Shown: positions 34,229-47,300, counted from the first letter of the stretch. The stretch is DNA of 64,000 nucleotides from Wurfbainia villosa (GCA_025175895.1 CM045989.1:135731272-135795271), one strand, 5' to 3'. Notes: generated by a model not told the origin, from the sequence alone. A program made the numbers and translations.

Positions 34229-35353
34229 TGTTGGTGCAGTGGGCACCTAAGTCAAACCTAAGTTTTGATTATAGCAAACGATACAAAGTTAAGCTTATAT
34301 TGTTATCTCACGAGCTAAATCAAGTGTGCAGAAAAGTCTCAATGCTGGAGCTGAAGGCTAGCGACACCCGGAGGAAGCCGCGGTGGTCGGGCGATACTCG
34401 AGTTACTTCGGAGGGAGCCGAAGGAATCGAGTGGAAGGCCGGAAGCAAAAGCGACACGTAAGTATCGAGGTAAGCTCGTGTGTGCAAGCGTAAGTGAGGT
34501 CGTATCCTCTTTACGGGGATGATCTTAAGCGTAGATCCGACCAAAGACATCCCATAGATGGTCTAGGTCGAGATCGGATGGTCGGAGGCCGTCAAAATAA
34601 TGTTTTTTTTTAGCTAACTTTGCCCTGCAGCTAGCATCGATCATTGCCCGGCTTGGAGGACTCATTGCCGTCAAAGCGATCGGCTAGAAAGGTCGACACT
34701 CGTGATCTTTGCCATCGATCGGTGATGATGGCCATCAGTCGACTGATGGTCAATGATCAGATTCGAGGAGTCAAGGATTATCATCAAATTTCAAGGGAAG
34801 ATGTGCTCAAATTTGATTGGCTAGGGTTCCTCTCGAAAAGGGGCTCAAAGGCTATAAAAGGAGGGCCAAACCTAAGGTTTCAAATAATTTTTCTAAGTGC
34901 TCAAAAGCCTCCGTTACGCTGCAACTCTCCGACAACGAAGTCCTTCTATTTCGACGTCTAGGTTTAACTTTCCTTATTATTTTTGTACGTCGGTATTAGT
35001 TTTTTTTGTTATCGGTTTGTCATTTACATTTTCGGAGCTTTTATCGTATACGAGGAGAGGGGGAGTGTCCCTCTATCTCAAGTTTTTGTGGTTCCTTCTT
35101 GTATCGATTAACTCCTACCTTTAACGAGGAGGAGTTCCTTTAGTGCTTTTGCCCTCCGTACGTGGTCAAGGACCACTAGGGCCTTGGAGTAGTAGCCGAA
35201 GGCTACGAACCAAGTAAAACTTCATTGTCTTTATTTACTTTACATTTCCGCTGCAATTAATTAATTATCTCTCGAGTTTTAACGAACGAAAGAAAAAGAA
35301 AAGGTTTTTCGCTATTCACCCCCCCCCCTCTAGCGAACCGCATCGATCCAACA
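34229..35353 (+). repeat. Sirevirus-like copia 3' LTR
   Basis: 1,125 bp, closely matching 26,764-27,866. Most disagreement lies in 34,635-34,735, where one of the two CATCAGTCGACTGATG palindromes of the partner reads CATCGATCGGTGATG. Confidence 0.85.
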
Positions 35354-36167
35354 GGTAGCGGCTGGATATGGCTGCCAGTGAAGATCTCAGGCGTGGGCGA
35401 CAATGCACAGGGGAGCAGAATCGCGAGAGGAAACACACAGAAGAGAAAAGAGTGTGATCGGTTGGCGTTGCTGTTCACGACCAACAAGGCTCCCTGCGGT
35501 GAAGATCCCCAGCGGTAGAAGGCTCGATCGATGGCGATGGAGCATCGATCGATGGCGGGAGAGAAGGCGCGAGCGGCCAGGAGGCAGATCGGTCGACGAA
35601 GGAGCGGCGGCGGCAGCAGTGGCGTGCGTTCGGGAGAAGAGGAAGTGTGGCAGTAGCCGCGTGGCGACGACGACCGGCACGACGGCGGTGCAGTAGGGCA
35701 TGCGACGAGTGGCTCGAGGAGGCGGTCATCAACGGCGGCAACGAGCTCGGGCGGAGATCGACTGGCTCCGACGAAGATAGGACGGAGATCAGCTGGCTCA
35801 GGCAAAGATAGGGTGGAGATCAGGCGGAGCGGCGAGCTCGAGCGTGGCCGGCGCGCGGGGAGGAGAGAAAGAAATTGATGCGCGATCGGGAAAGGAAGAA
35901 GAAGAGTTGGGGGAAAAAGAATCGACGAGAAACGGAAAAGGATCGGCGGAAATAAACGCATCAGTTAACCCCTTTTAATTCCTCAATATAAACAGGCTTT
36001 ACAAAAGCCTGTTCGCTTTATCCCCACGAAATATCCATAGAACTTTCATTTAAATCCAGAAATATTTCTAAAAATTCTTAAAAAATTCCACAAGATATTT
36101 TATCAATTACCGAGGAATATTATTTTTTTATTTTTTATTTATTATTTTTTTTTTCTGGTATTTTACA

Positions 36168-36743
36168 CTAAATCACCCTTAGCCTAGACCTAAGCCTTTT
36201 AGCCACCTCCATCAGCCTCATGCCTATCGGATCCCTCCAAGTCATCCATGACTTGTTCATCCATACACTAACCTTCAGGTGCTTCCATCAGCTATTGTCA
36301 TGCTAATGTGGTCTACACCGGCAAAGCATATTGGACTTACGCTGCCAAGACTCCGCTTGGACTTTACGCCATCAATCATTGGACTTATACTGTCAAGACT
36401 CTACCCTTGGACTTTACGCCGCCAATATTCCCCTTGGACTTTCCAATTATCAAGACTCAAGCTTGGACTTTCCCTTGCCAACCCATGTTGGACTTTTCAT
36501 ACCAAGACTCATGCTTAGACTTTTTCTTGCCAAGACCCAAGCTTGGACTTTTCATGTCAAGTACACAAGACTTGGACTTTTCTCATGACAATGGTCAAAC
36601 CATCGTCAAACATCAAATATGACCTGGGTCGATTGCACCAACAATCTCCCCAACACATGTCAGACATCAATGTCAAATATCAAAACACTACTCGAGTCAA
36701 ACTCGAGTCTGGTCAATCGTGACATGGGCCGATTACACCAACA
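36168..36743 (-). repeat. Element B 5' LTR, right part
   Basis: Continues 15,054-15,973 and matches 2,440-2,781 plus 9,189-9,284. The LTR tip motif appears twice (ending at 36,643 and 36,743), separated by about 100 bp, so the tip looks duplicated or interrupted. Confidence 0.65.
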
Positions 36744-36748
36744 GACTT

Positions 36749-37118
36749 CTCGTCCAGGACTTTACTTGCCAAGCACGGTCTCCCAGACCTATCGAACTTC
36801 CCTCGCTAACTCTCCGTTGGTCTTTCCAACACCAAGTGTCCAATCTCCCTTGACCGACTTAGATTTTCCTTTGCCAAGTATCTATACTTGGACTTTTCCT
36901 TGCCAAGTCACCATACTTGAACTTCTCCACACCAAGTGTCTGGTCAACCTTGATCGACTTGAATTTCTCCAATAATCTCCCTCATATGACCTTGGATGTC
37001 TCATACCATCCACTAGTCATATGGTCAAATCATATTGTAAATCATTGTCGAACATCAAAACCCTACTCGAGTCTCACTCGAGTCTGATCAATCGTAATCT
37101 GAGTTGATTGCGCCAACA
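36749..37118 (-). mobile_element. Outer copia-type LTR (right part)
   Basis: Contains CCAAG..CTTGGACTTTTCC-type repeats and ends GATTGCGCCAACA, the inverse of an LTR start. It continues 161-1,509 across element B. The following bases (catga) resemble the five before 161 (catat), a possible eroded duplication. Confidence 0.6.
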
Positions 37119-37440
37119 CATGAGGATGGATAAAATAAGAAATGAAAATATTAGAGCGAAAGTTAGGATTGTACCCATTAAAGAAAAACTTTAGGAGTCA
37201 TGTTTAAGATGATACAAACATATACTTAGACAATCAGTAGATGCTCCAATTAGACGATATAAAACTATTATAAATATACAAATCAAACGAGAAAGAGAAA
37301 GATCAAAGAAAGACTTTGTTAGCGATGATAAAATAAGATAAAATTTATTTAAATATAAATGATGATATAGTAAGGGATAGAGTCTAACGACAAAAAAGAT
37401 TCATATAGTAGTCGCTTGTTATTGTGTTGATATTATACTT
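37119..37440 (+). mobile_element. RTE-clade LINE fragment, right half
   Basis: Reads RMDKIRNENIRAKV, then decayed text with APIRRYKT and KREREKSKKDF, the C-terminal tail of the plant RTE ORF, with several stops. It is the continuation of 1-160. Confidence 0.65.
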
Positions 37441-38965
37441 AAGGCATATATCTAACACTATTAATCTATATTCGGTAGTTAAGTTTTATTTTCCCCAAAA
37501 TGATCTTGCAATCTTTATAAATCCTTCTATCTTTTTTTAATAATAAAAAAGTTAATTTATTATTTATTATTCTTACTTTTGAATGTAATAAGTGTTCTTC
37601 TTTTTTTAAAAAAAATATATTAGCTAATAAAAATTTCTATGTTAAAAATTGAATATAATTTTTCTTTCTTCATTTACTTTCCAAACTCATAATTCTCATA
37701 TACCGTATCATATTTCTTATTTTTTCACTCTTACCTTCTCATTTAGATCCTCCTATTCAAATTATTTTTTTTTTTTGATAAAATTTTTTATAATATCTCA
37801 TTTAAGTCTTCCAATAAATTAGATTGGGTGTCTTTTATATATATATATATAGTCATCGTTGTTTCAAGAGCTATAATTCTATCCCACTTTTAAACTAATT
37901 TTACTATTTCATTCTTTAACAAATTATTTATTTTTTATTTTATTTTTTCTATATACTATAATTTAAAATCTAAATTTTCTATCGTCTTTTCTCTTATCCA
38001 TTTTACCTCCAATAAATACTGTTTTAACCTTTTAAAAAGCAAAGGCATTTTTGTTTTTGTTTTTTTATAACGTTTCTCATGACTAGTGAAGCGCTAGTAA
38101 TTTTTGTCCAACTTTAAATGAATAAATTGTGTGAATCACCTCGTGGACGCAAGTTTGGGGCCCTGCCTTGAGCCACAATGGGTGGCCAACTCATTCCTCT
38201 TTCCCTTCCAATCCTCTTCCTCTATTTCTTGTCCATTCTTTCTTTTCTTTTTCAACATTTATCACTTGAAATTTTAATTTATCTTCTCCAACAATTAATT
38301 TCCACTTTTTTTTTCTTTTCTTTTCTTTTCCAACAATTAGACCATTTTTTTCTATCCATCGTCCACACCAAACAGAGCTCAAGTGTAAGGGAATGAGTAT
38401 TTTGAAGGTGTTTCTGTCGGACATTTAACAAATTTAGTGCACCCGTTGGATAATTCCCAGCCTCGATTTGTGTTTTGAGAATTTCACCAATAAAAAAAAA
38501 AGAAGTAAATTTCCCACTAAAATCACATTTCTTCTATTGCAGCATGAAATGTAAATCAAATTTCTATGAAATAAATCACCCTACACCAAACGCCAAGTTT
38601 GAATGGCAAAAGCAAAACATACATTTGCAAGCTCATAGGAGGTTTGAAAGAACAACTTTTGATATGAACTCGAGGAAGCAAGAGCAGAAACAGAAGTTTG
38701 CGCTCTTAAGCAGAAAAAAAAAAGAGTGAGTAATATTCATTTAGTTTTCAGTATAACTACAAAATATGAAAAAATTTACATCTTCCTTGAACGTTCAATG
38801 TTCAAAGAACTGGTTTTTTCTCCTGGTAATGTGGTTGCAGTAGGATAAGTTGACATGTGCATCAATATCAGATGATAACAATTAATGTCTTCCAATTCCA
38901 ACAGCTCTTGCACAGGCAAACTGTTGGTATAAGTTGACAGATCCATTCAAACAAATGCTGCAATT
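37441..38965. other. AT-rich intergenic region, 3' side of CABIN1
   Basis: Low-complexity T-rich and A-rich tracts, a short (AT)n at about 37,837, and a TTTTC repeat near 38,310. No gene was recognised. It should include the CABIN1 3' UTR next to 38,966, but I could not place a polyadenylation signal with confidence. Confidence 0.5.
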
Positions 38966-41308
38966 TCACCCGTTGATGTTTTCATCCGATTTTGTCGTGC
39001 TGCAACGTTGAAGTTGAGAAGATCCTATGGCCGATTTCTGAGCTTCACTAAGAGCGGGGACGGAAACACGCACAGTTTCCTCGCCGTGCAGAGCAGCAGA
39101 AGATAAAGGAGTGTCCTCTGCTTCAGCATGCTCATTGCCATCGGGCTTCTCTCGACAAGCTCCTGATGCTGTCAGCCAAGATCATGTCATATGCAAAAAA
39201 AAAGAAGGTAAAGAAAAACCCAACCGAATGGAGAAAATTGGATTTGCAATTAAAAAGTTGCATCTGATTCATTACTTAACCCAGATACCGTTTAGAAGTA
39301 AAAAAATAAAAATAAAAATAAAAATAAAGTTGGATCGAGAATGTTTTCCTAAAAGAAAAGGGAGTCATAGAAGAATGCAACTGACCTGCATGAGTTACAG
39401 TCGCAGTAGTGGGTACGTTTGCTTGTGATGTTGCAGCCAGCACAGTGCCCCTCTTCATCCTAGCCTGTGTTCAATCACAAAGTAGGTCTCAGGAAGAGTC
39501 TTACTAGTAGCTAAATCAATTATTCAATTTATTACTTACCCTGGCATCTTCGAAATACTTTACGACGGTTGAAATATTGGAATATCGCCCATGCACCAAA
39601 GTATATGCCCATAAAAGAAGCTTCCTGGGGACACTCAAGTCAAGGGTATTAACCATCTCCTTTCCTTGTTGCTGTAACCCTTCTGTGGATGGCTGGGAAA
39701 AGCATGTCGTGTAGAGGTTGATGCCCATCGGAAGTGTCCCACAAGAACTATCTCGATAGAAATTGTATGTACATTTCATCAAAGCAACGGCAGCCTCCAT
39801 ATTTTCTTCTAATGCTTGTCTAACCTGCACATTCTTGATTTTGCATAAAGCTTCAAACCAGTTCATATCGAGCCCCTTAGATTGAAAGGTGCCTTCCAAC
39901 TGGGAAACCATTAGCTCGTCAGGCTGTAGGTCAACAAAAAGTAGTAGGCTATTCTCCATATTGCTTGGCTTATGGTTGAGCTCTCTGGTATCAGTTAGAG
40001 GAGTAATTAACGCCAACTTAATGGTGATAGAACGGCACCATGCTGAAGATGCATGCTTGCAAATTTTGGCCAAATTATTGTTCGTTAACTTCGGATTTTT
40101 AAATCGCTTCCTGATCCTTTCGTTTATTGCTTCAAGTGCATCCAAACGAATGTCAGTTTCCAGCAAGTGGATGTACTGGTGAATGTAACTGCCACAGGAA
40201 ACAAGGGCTATGAGCAATGAGGCTGATGCAGTTGCGAAAGCAAGAAAAATTTAACCAACCTGTAGAGATTGCTTTCAGATAGGTCTGCCATCTTTAACTC
40301 AGGTAAGATGATTATATCTGTCCACATATTCACATGATCCATGAAGATGTTGAACAATTTTTCTAACATTTGTTCAATCAAAAATGAATTATTTTTTGCA
40401 CTATGATTCTCAGTATTCCGTATGGATGAAATCAGAACCTGGATGTACTTTCCAAGCGCAACCGGTATGATATCTCCCAAGCATAAAGCAAACTGAACAC
40501 ATATAACGAAATTTGTCATCGTTAAAAGGGCATATTGTAGTCCATTCATAGAATTCAATAAAAAATGGCATATGCATAATATAGATGCTGTTAAAGAACA
40601 AATAGCAGGTATTAAAAAAAAAATACCCTCTTATCTGTTTTGATATACGAATAAGCCCTCTCCAGAGTCAACAACTCCCCAGTTTTCTCCAAAAGATTCA
40701 AGTAGAATAACAGGTATTTACGGACAGAGGTAATGAACTTCCTAGAACTTTCAGATAAGCTGAGCTCGAGACATTTTTTGTTCCCAGCAAGGCCAGGATT
40801 CTTCCTCCTAAATCAAGGGTAGTACTTGAGTAAGAGGGCAAACATGCATCATCACCGTGCTCTATGAAACAGAACGTGAACAGTAGATAGTAAACCAAGA
40901 AAAAGAGAGGTACCTTCCCTTTCTTGCCATGCCATCAATCTCCCACATGTTCACAGTAAATGAAGATCGAGATGACTTGAAACAGAAGGAGAGCTCTTCC
41001 TTTGCCCTCTCCACGTCTCCAGATTCCCCCCTTCTATATAACCCTTTAGCAAGCATGTACCTTGCCTTATGGAAGTGTTTCAGCTCCCCTTCCACACAGA
41101 TTCCAAGAGCAGCGAGACAATCATCATAAAGTATATGCCAGGCCTTTTCTAATATCTTTGGATCAATGTTCTTTCCTTTCTGCAGATCATCTTGAACAGG
41201 GACATCAGTGGTATCTGCAGTAAACTGCATAAGATCTTCGTTTGACATTTGAAACATGTCTAAGATTGTCTCCCTTGTTGATTGATGAAAGGCATGGGCA
41301 GCAACAAC
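38966..41308 (-). CDS. CABIN1: CABIN1 exons 15-20 (C-terminal third)
   Basis: Residues about 1,419-1,997. Exon 15 (40,914-41,308) holds the ALGICVEGELKHFHKARYML region and the SSRSSFTVNMWEIDGM block, both highly conserved in plant CABIN1. Exon 18 (39,540-40,188) holds IRKRFKNPKL and VPRKLLLWAYTLVHG. The last two exons are short and variable: MKRG in exon 19, and a serine/glutamate-rich tail in exon 20 ending NGTGA-type at 38,966. An (ATAAA)n tract (39,301-39,329) lies in the intron between them. Confidence 0.9.
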
Positions 41309-44300
41309 CTGAAACCGCATGAAAGTAATCATGTCAACTATATCACATAGGCATGCACACAAAAAGAACATAAGCACCCGCATATAGAACACAGCAGTTG
41401 TATAATTGGCAATTGATGCAGGATGGGACAAAAAAATTCACTTCTATTTTCCAAGTGAAGGCATCAACTCATTAAACCATAAATCAAAGAAAGCTTCTAT
41501 CATTTTAGAAATTCAAGATTGAGGTCAATAATTTCATTTGCACAGACCTATGAGCATTGGCCAGAATTTGCAACGCTAGGTACATCACCAAATGTTGCAT
41601 AACAGTTTCATCCACATAAGACACTAAAGAATAAATAAGTCATGAAGTGGGAGATGTGAGAGAAAAAGATCCCCTTCTGGGTCTTGGTGTGCCTGCCAGC
41701 TTAAAGGGGGCTTTTTTCAATAGTGAGAGAACGTGAACCAAAGGACAATAGAAAATGCTAGCATGGAAGCATGGTCGAAATGCTATTACTGCTACTGTTC
41801 CCAAAATTATACACAGCCAACAAAATGTGCTTGAACATACATGACTAAAAGGTGGAAAGGACATGATTCATTGCTTGGTTGAGCTTATATGGAAAAGTGT
41901 TGCATCAAGGCATGTCTAGTTGAATCAGAAAATGCCCAAATGTAAAGCCACAAGTGGCATATCACTACCAACCTATCAGACAATAAAATTAATAAGGAAC
42001 ACTTTAATTATTACTGTTCAGTTAAATTTTTCATCAGTTTGTATCACGGAGTTATAATAATTCCTTCTTAACATTATCAAACCTCAGTTTCACAGGTTAT
42101 CAATTTTAAAATAACAAAAATATGTCCATACAGCAATAAATTATTGAAAATCTTCCATAATTCCATAAAACCTCAACATGAAATCTGGAATATGATCAAA
42201 GTTTTAAGCAAGTAATAAGATTAGCACCTTATAACATATTAAATGCAGCAGACACGGAACTAGAGGGGGCATAGAAAACAAAAGGAACAACAGTATACAA
42301 TGCATTGAGCGTAATAGACATAAGCAAGTTAATTTTTTTTTATATAAGAGAAATTCAAACATCAAATTTGCCAGCAGGAATCAACAATATATATCAATCA
42401 AGCAGGGGAACGTATGCTAAAATGTTAAGAATAAATCTATGCTGTTGTAAGAAAAATTTTCAGAGTGCAGCTACTACATGATGAGTGGGCTGCTAGTATC
42501 ACAGATACACCAAAAACACTTCCTTTACGTTAGCAATAAAATAAACTTCTATAAAAAGCTAAAAATAAAGTCCACCTAGAAAAAACACTCTCATCAAACA
42601 AACTAATTGTAATCTTGGCAAACCTGAAGAATATCTATTTTTTCATATCCATGACTATATAGCAGCTTCATTCTTGATGCATGCATTCTGTACACAGGAT
42701 CAACACCTGAAGGATTTAGTAGAGCTGCTTTGTTAAAGTAAGACAGTGCCTTAGCAGGTGATTGTCCCATCTTTTGACACAGTTTTCCAAGGTAAAAAGC
42801 ATGGAGCCATTCAGATCTGAATTGGAAACATGCAACACTGTGGTCAGTTACGTATTCAAAGAATTTTAAAACATAGAACATAGGCAGAAAAAGTACTTCA
42901 GCACAAAAGCCTTCTCAAAATGTTTCATTGAATTTTTGCAAAATTCCATCCAAGAAGATTCCTTTGTTGGAACAATCGATCTCTGGTCATAAAATGGGAC
43001 AACACTTTGAAGGCTATCATAGTAGACTAGAGCCAATAATTCATGGATTTGACTCTGGAACAAACCAAGGAAAAAGGGGCTAGGTGATTAGCTATTTGAT
43101 CAAGAAATTGAGATAGTATATCAGTGAACTTGGAAGCACCATAGATACCAATACCTGCTGAGATGGAGTACTAGCTAAAGCTAAACTCATTAGTAAGCAA
43201 CGTCTACTCCTCCTTCGACCAGCCTCAACTCTTTGATGCAGAGCAGTATTCTTCTTCCAATCTAATACACTGATATGTTTGCTGCCATCATTCAGTAACA
43301 AGTCCACCTCCTGTTGTGAAGCCAAGAAATACATGATAAAAATGAAATATGTTTCATTATCAACAATTACATAAATTAATTATTAAATAAGAATTCATTA
43401 TCATAGTAATGAAAGATAAGTTGCATCTGTTTGAAATGCTTGAAGAACACATTATATGATTTCAATACCTCATCATAAATATTTGCAAGCTTCTGCCAGC
43501 TCTCAAACCGTAAGGGATTGTATAGTAGGTCATACTTAAAGAGGTTAGCACTTTGCTCCACAAACTCCTCTCCTTCTTTTTTAAGTACAAAACCAGCATA
43601 TTTGTCAATAGCGCTTATCTCTTCGGCCTGGGCTATAAAATAATACAAGTTGCCATAAACCTCTAGGTATTGCTCAGAGCTGAAATTATAAGACAAAATA
43701 TAAAATAGATCTTAGCAAAAAAAAAAAACAGAAAAAATTGCAAGAGATGTACAGAAGCAAAGTTCCAATCATCAAACAAACCTCGCACTAAATGATCTTT
43801 TTGTAGTCTCAAGGCCTCTTGCATTAGATATAATATTAGTTACCAATTCACGACCTTCACCAAGTCCAGAAACCTCTTGGAGCTTATCTTCCCATAAATC
43901 TAAACCATCTAGGAATTTGTCAATTGCATTCTCACATAGCATATCATCAGGTGGCTGGGGGAAGTGTTTACGGATAGCCCGAAGCACCCTTCTAAGTTTA
44001 ACCAGACCAGCTCTCTACCATCAAAAGAACAATATTCGAATTTAATTTTCTATTCACAAGTTGAAAATATGAAGGTGGGGAACACTCACTGATAGAGCCT
44101 TGGCATAAGGTAAGATATAATGAAGTACATCAGCACACTGCTCTTTAGTTTGGTATTCTCCGCGATTGGTGTTTTTATGAATGGCTAGTTCATCTTCATT
44201 TGAAGAATCCAGGTTAATCTTGAGTCCATATAAGCAAAAAAAGCTCTGATCTAAGGCAGTATCTAGAATCAACTCTATTTCCTCCATTTCTTCCTCAGGA

Positions 44301-47300
44301 AGAGCACTAGCAGTATCGCCAACAACAGTGTTGTGACTTTCTTGGACTGTTGAGTCTAACTCAGCCATCTTTCCAGTATGCAACGCATCATCACCCTTTT
44401 CACCTTCATCATAAGTGACATTGCAATCAGAGACAATTTCTTGAGGGTGCTTATGCAGAGAGGTAACTTCCTCTTGTCCATTTGCACCTAAAAGTAAATA
44501 TAGGTCAAACATCTCATGGTTAGAATTTTTCTGTCTATTTTGTGAAAACTAGTGCATTTCAGTTTTTAGATGTTTCACATACCAGTCAATTGTTTTAATT
44601 TTACATCTAGAGCTAAAAGATGCTTAATTGCAAACTTGAGAAATTTGCCTTCCTCCCCTTCACTGTCCCTACCAGCACAACAAAGTCCATAGTCCGCAAG
44701 CAAATCATGAACAGCTACAATTAGGTCAACCTGTGATATCAAAATGAATGATAACCAGTAACATGGGAAGAGGAGAAAAGAACTATCATGAATATTTTCA
44801 TGAGTGCACAGAGATTACTTGGGTCTTGATAGAAACAGAAGAGTCAAGGTGTTGGAGTTTGCAAAACACAGTGGCTGCATCTACCAGGCACCAGCTCTCC
44901 AGTTGATCAGTTTGGCCTGAAGTTACTGAACTAGAAAACTTTTGGCTGACAATTGTTCTTATTGCACTGCACATAACTGTCAGAAGCAGCAATTGAATAT
45001 CTGAAATACCACAAACCAAGGAACCAAAATCATCCTGCAAGTAAATACAGTGTCAATTTGCTATCACACAGGCCTTCAAAAATGATCTTTGTATTGTTCA
45101 TTCTATGGTGGACTAGAAAATCAGGAGACACATTCACAATCATTTATTGCCTTTTCTTAGATAGGAAAAACAAACTGAAAAACAGAATAAAATTGGATAA
45201 GGAATAGATGACATGAAATTGGGAATTAATAGGAAACAACAATCGTGGAAAGGTAAAACAAAGGATTTCTTCCTGAACACTGCCAGAAAGAAAACCTCAT
45301 GGACAAGGACGACGACGACAACAACAACAAAGTCTTATCTCACTAGGTGGGGTCGGCTATATGGATCCTTCTATGCCATTGGACTCTATCCCCTACTATA
45401 TCATCATCTATATTTAAATAAATTTTATCTTGTTTTATTTTTGCTAACCAAGTTTTTTTTTGTCTTTCTCTTCCTCGTTTGATGTGTATATTTGGCATCG
45501 TTTCACATCGCCTAACTGGAGCATTTATTGGTCGTCTAAGTACATGTCTGTACCACCTTAAACATGTCTCTCAGAGCTTTCTTTCAATAGATGCAACACC
45601 AACTTTTTCTCTAATGCTCTCATTTCTTATTCTGTCCATCCTCGTATGTCCGCACATCCACTTTAACATCCTCATCTCTGCAACTCTCATCTTTTGCTCA
45701 TGTACTCAAGTCGTATCCCAACATTCAGCGTCATATAACATAGCAGGTCTAATCGCCGTTTTGTAGAACTTCCCTTTAAGTTTTAGAGGCATTTTACGAT
45801 CACATAAAACACCCGATGTTTTTCTCCATTTCAACCATCCTACTTGTATTCTATGTAAAACATCTCTCTCAATCCCTCTATTATCTTGCAAAAATGATCC
45901 TAAATATTTAAAGCTCTCAATTCCAGGCAACTCGTCATCTCTTATCTTAACACTTATTTCATTACGTCTAATATTGCTAAACTTAAATTCCATATATTCT
46001 GTTTTTACTCTACTAAACTTAAAACTTTTCACTTCTAGTGTTTCCCGCCAAAATTCTAGTTTAGAATTTACTCCTTCACATGTCTCATCTACCAAAATAA
46101 TATCATCTACAAACAACATGCACTACGGTACTGTGTCTTGAATATATCCAGTGAATTCGTCCATGATTAATGTAATGTCAACAATAGGTTTTTCATGCCC
46201 AAAAGTTTTACACGAGATTTTATACAAAGATTACAACGGCTCAAATTTAAATCTCTATCATTTGACTAGCCTATTGGAGCGCCAAATATAGCCATAGGAT
46301 CAATGGCCCTCTACTCAATCGAATGTCAAAAGGCTACTTGACTAGGTTAAAACCAAAATATTTCAATCACTCAACATAATCACTCATGATACTCATGCAT
46401 CCAAGAATTCATCCCCTTGAGTCCATGGAACTCATCTCCAAACTCCAGTACTGTAGCCTTCTCCAAGCAACACGTTAGTCCAAACCTCTAGATCTTGAGT
46501 CCACCAAGCTCTTTATTGAGCTCTAGTGAGGCCACCTAATACAAGTCATGCTCGAGTCCAGGATTCTATGACTAAGTCCAACACTCGATCTAAGCTTCCA
46601 ACTACCGAGTCTATCAAGCTCCTCCCAAACTCCAATGTAGCAACCTGATCCAAACCATGCCCTCAAGCACATAATCTCCATGATAGTCATATCTACAACT
46701 CAATCCCATTGAATTCATCACCTCTTTGCTCCACTAAATCTAGGCCTCCATCACTCAAGCACGCAATCTTCATGATTCCCAAGTCAACAACTAATCTCAT
46801 TGAGACCACAAACTCCACAAGCTCCATGTGTGTTAGCCAATTGAATCGTGACTTAGCCACATACTATATAAGCAATATAAATCTCAAAAAACACATAACT
46901 TAAATCAAAGTGTAGCTAAGCCCATCCAGAAGGATTGTTTCTCCAACAATTGCTCTTTTTTTAAGTTTAGAAATTAATTTAAGCTAGAGAGACAATAATC
47001 ATGAATGAAAATTAACAAGGCAATCAGACACTCAAAACTCCCACTCAACCTAAGCCCCCAATCTATCCATACTAACCGTCCTTTGGTTAAACTACCTTTT
47101 ACCTTACAAGTAAGCCTGATTTATAGAAGGTTTAATATTTTTTATATGTTACACATCAAAACATATTAAACCTGTGATAAATAAGGATATACAAGCATGA
47201 TCACAATAATTAACAATCAAACATGGCAATCAATACATGTAAGCATTAAAGCAATTTATACATATGCATATTTTTTATATCAAATTGGCATTTCCCATTT

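Larger units (their letters stand above)
26764..35353 (+). mobile_element. Sirevirus-like Ty1/copia retrotransposon, nearly complete
   Basis: 8,590 bp with TSD GGTAG (26,759-26,763 and 35,354-35,358). Order: 5' LTR, PBS, gag with zinc knuckle and coiled coil, protease, integrase, RT, RNase H, spacer with repeated polypurine tracts, 3' LTR. Copia order (integrase before RT) is clear. The Sirevirus assignment rests on the RT text, the gag coiled-coil region with GSQR..YNKA, and multiple G-rich PPT-like strings before the 3' LTR. Frameshifts in gag and three stops in pol show it is not autonomous now. Confidence 0.88.
15974..36167 (-). mobile_element. Ty3/gypsy retrotransposon with 3.6-kb LTRs (Tekay/Del-like), nested
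   Basis: Both ends are exact: TSD CTAAA at 15,969-15,973 and 36,168-36,172. LTR tips read TGTCACGCC and TTTTACA on the plus strand. On the minus strand the order is 5' LTR, PBS (23,948-23,961), internal region, RT remnant, integrase remnant, PPT (19,591-19,603), 3' LTR. The internal region is about 4.4 kb. Long LTRs, an initiator tRNA-Met PBS and a WELE-type chromodomain trace after the integrase suggest the Tekay/Del chromovirus lineage (inference). All coding text is broken. The copia element at 26,764-35,353 lies within its 5' LTR. Confidence 0.8.
23969..36167 (-). repeat. Gypsy 5' LTR, split by the copia element
   Basis: The LTR proper is 23,969-26,763 plus 35,359-36,167, about 3.6 kb, and matches 15,974-19,590 closely. 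Differences concentrate in 24,340-24,380 and 24,960-25,490. The copia insertion with its GGTAG duplication accounts for the remaining 8,595 bases. Confidence 0.8.
1510..36743 (-). mobile_element. Element B: gag-only copia-type (Sirevirus-related) retrotransposon, nested
   Basis: The element reads right to left. 5' LTR: 15,054-15,973 continued at 36,168-36,743. PBS: 15,040-15,051. Gag: 14,988 downward. Basic ORF: 13,679-13,323. Passenger segment: about 12,955-10,745. PPT: 9,285-9,300. 3' LTR: 9,189-9,284 continued at 1,510-2,781. Flanks GACTC (1,505-1,509) and GACTT (36,744-36,748) look like a 5-bp target duplication with one change. The gypsy element interrupts the 5' LTR and element A the 3' LTR. 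I see no integrase or reverse transcriptase belonging to B, so it would depend on a helper. This layout resembles the TR-GAG class of plant non-autonomous elements. Confidence 0.7.

Noticed and set aside
35257..35961. 234-codon minus-strand ORF, with a related 158-codon ORF at 18,908-19,384
   Set aside because: It lies in the GC-rich part of the gypsy LTR pair. Presence in both LTRs only reflects their common origin, and the longer copy runs into the nested copia LTR. No protein family is recognised.
38178..38424. Short ORFs on both strands near the CABIN1 3' end
   Set aside because: They come from T-rich low-complexity sequence and have no family signature.
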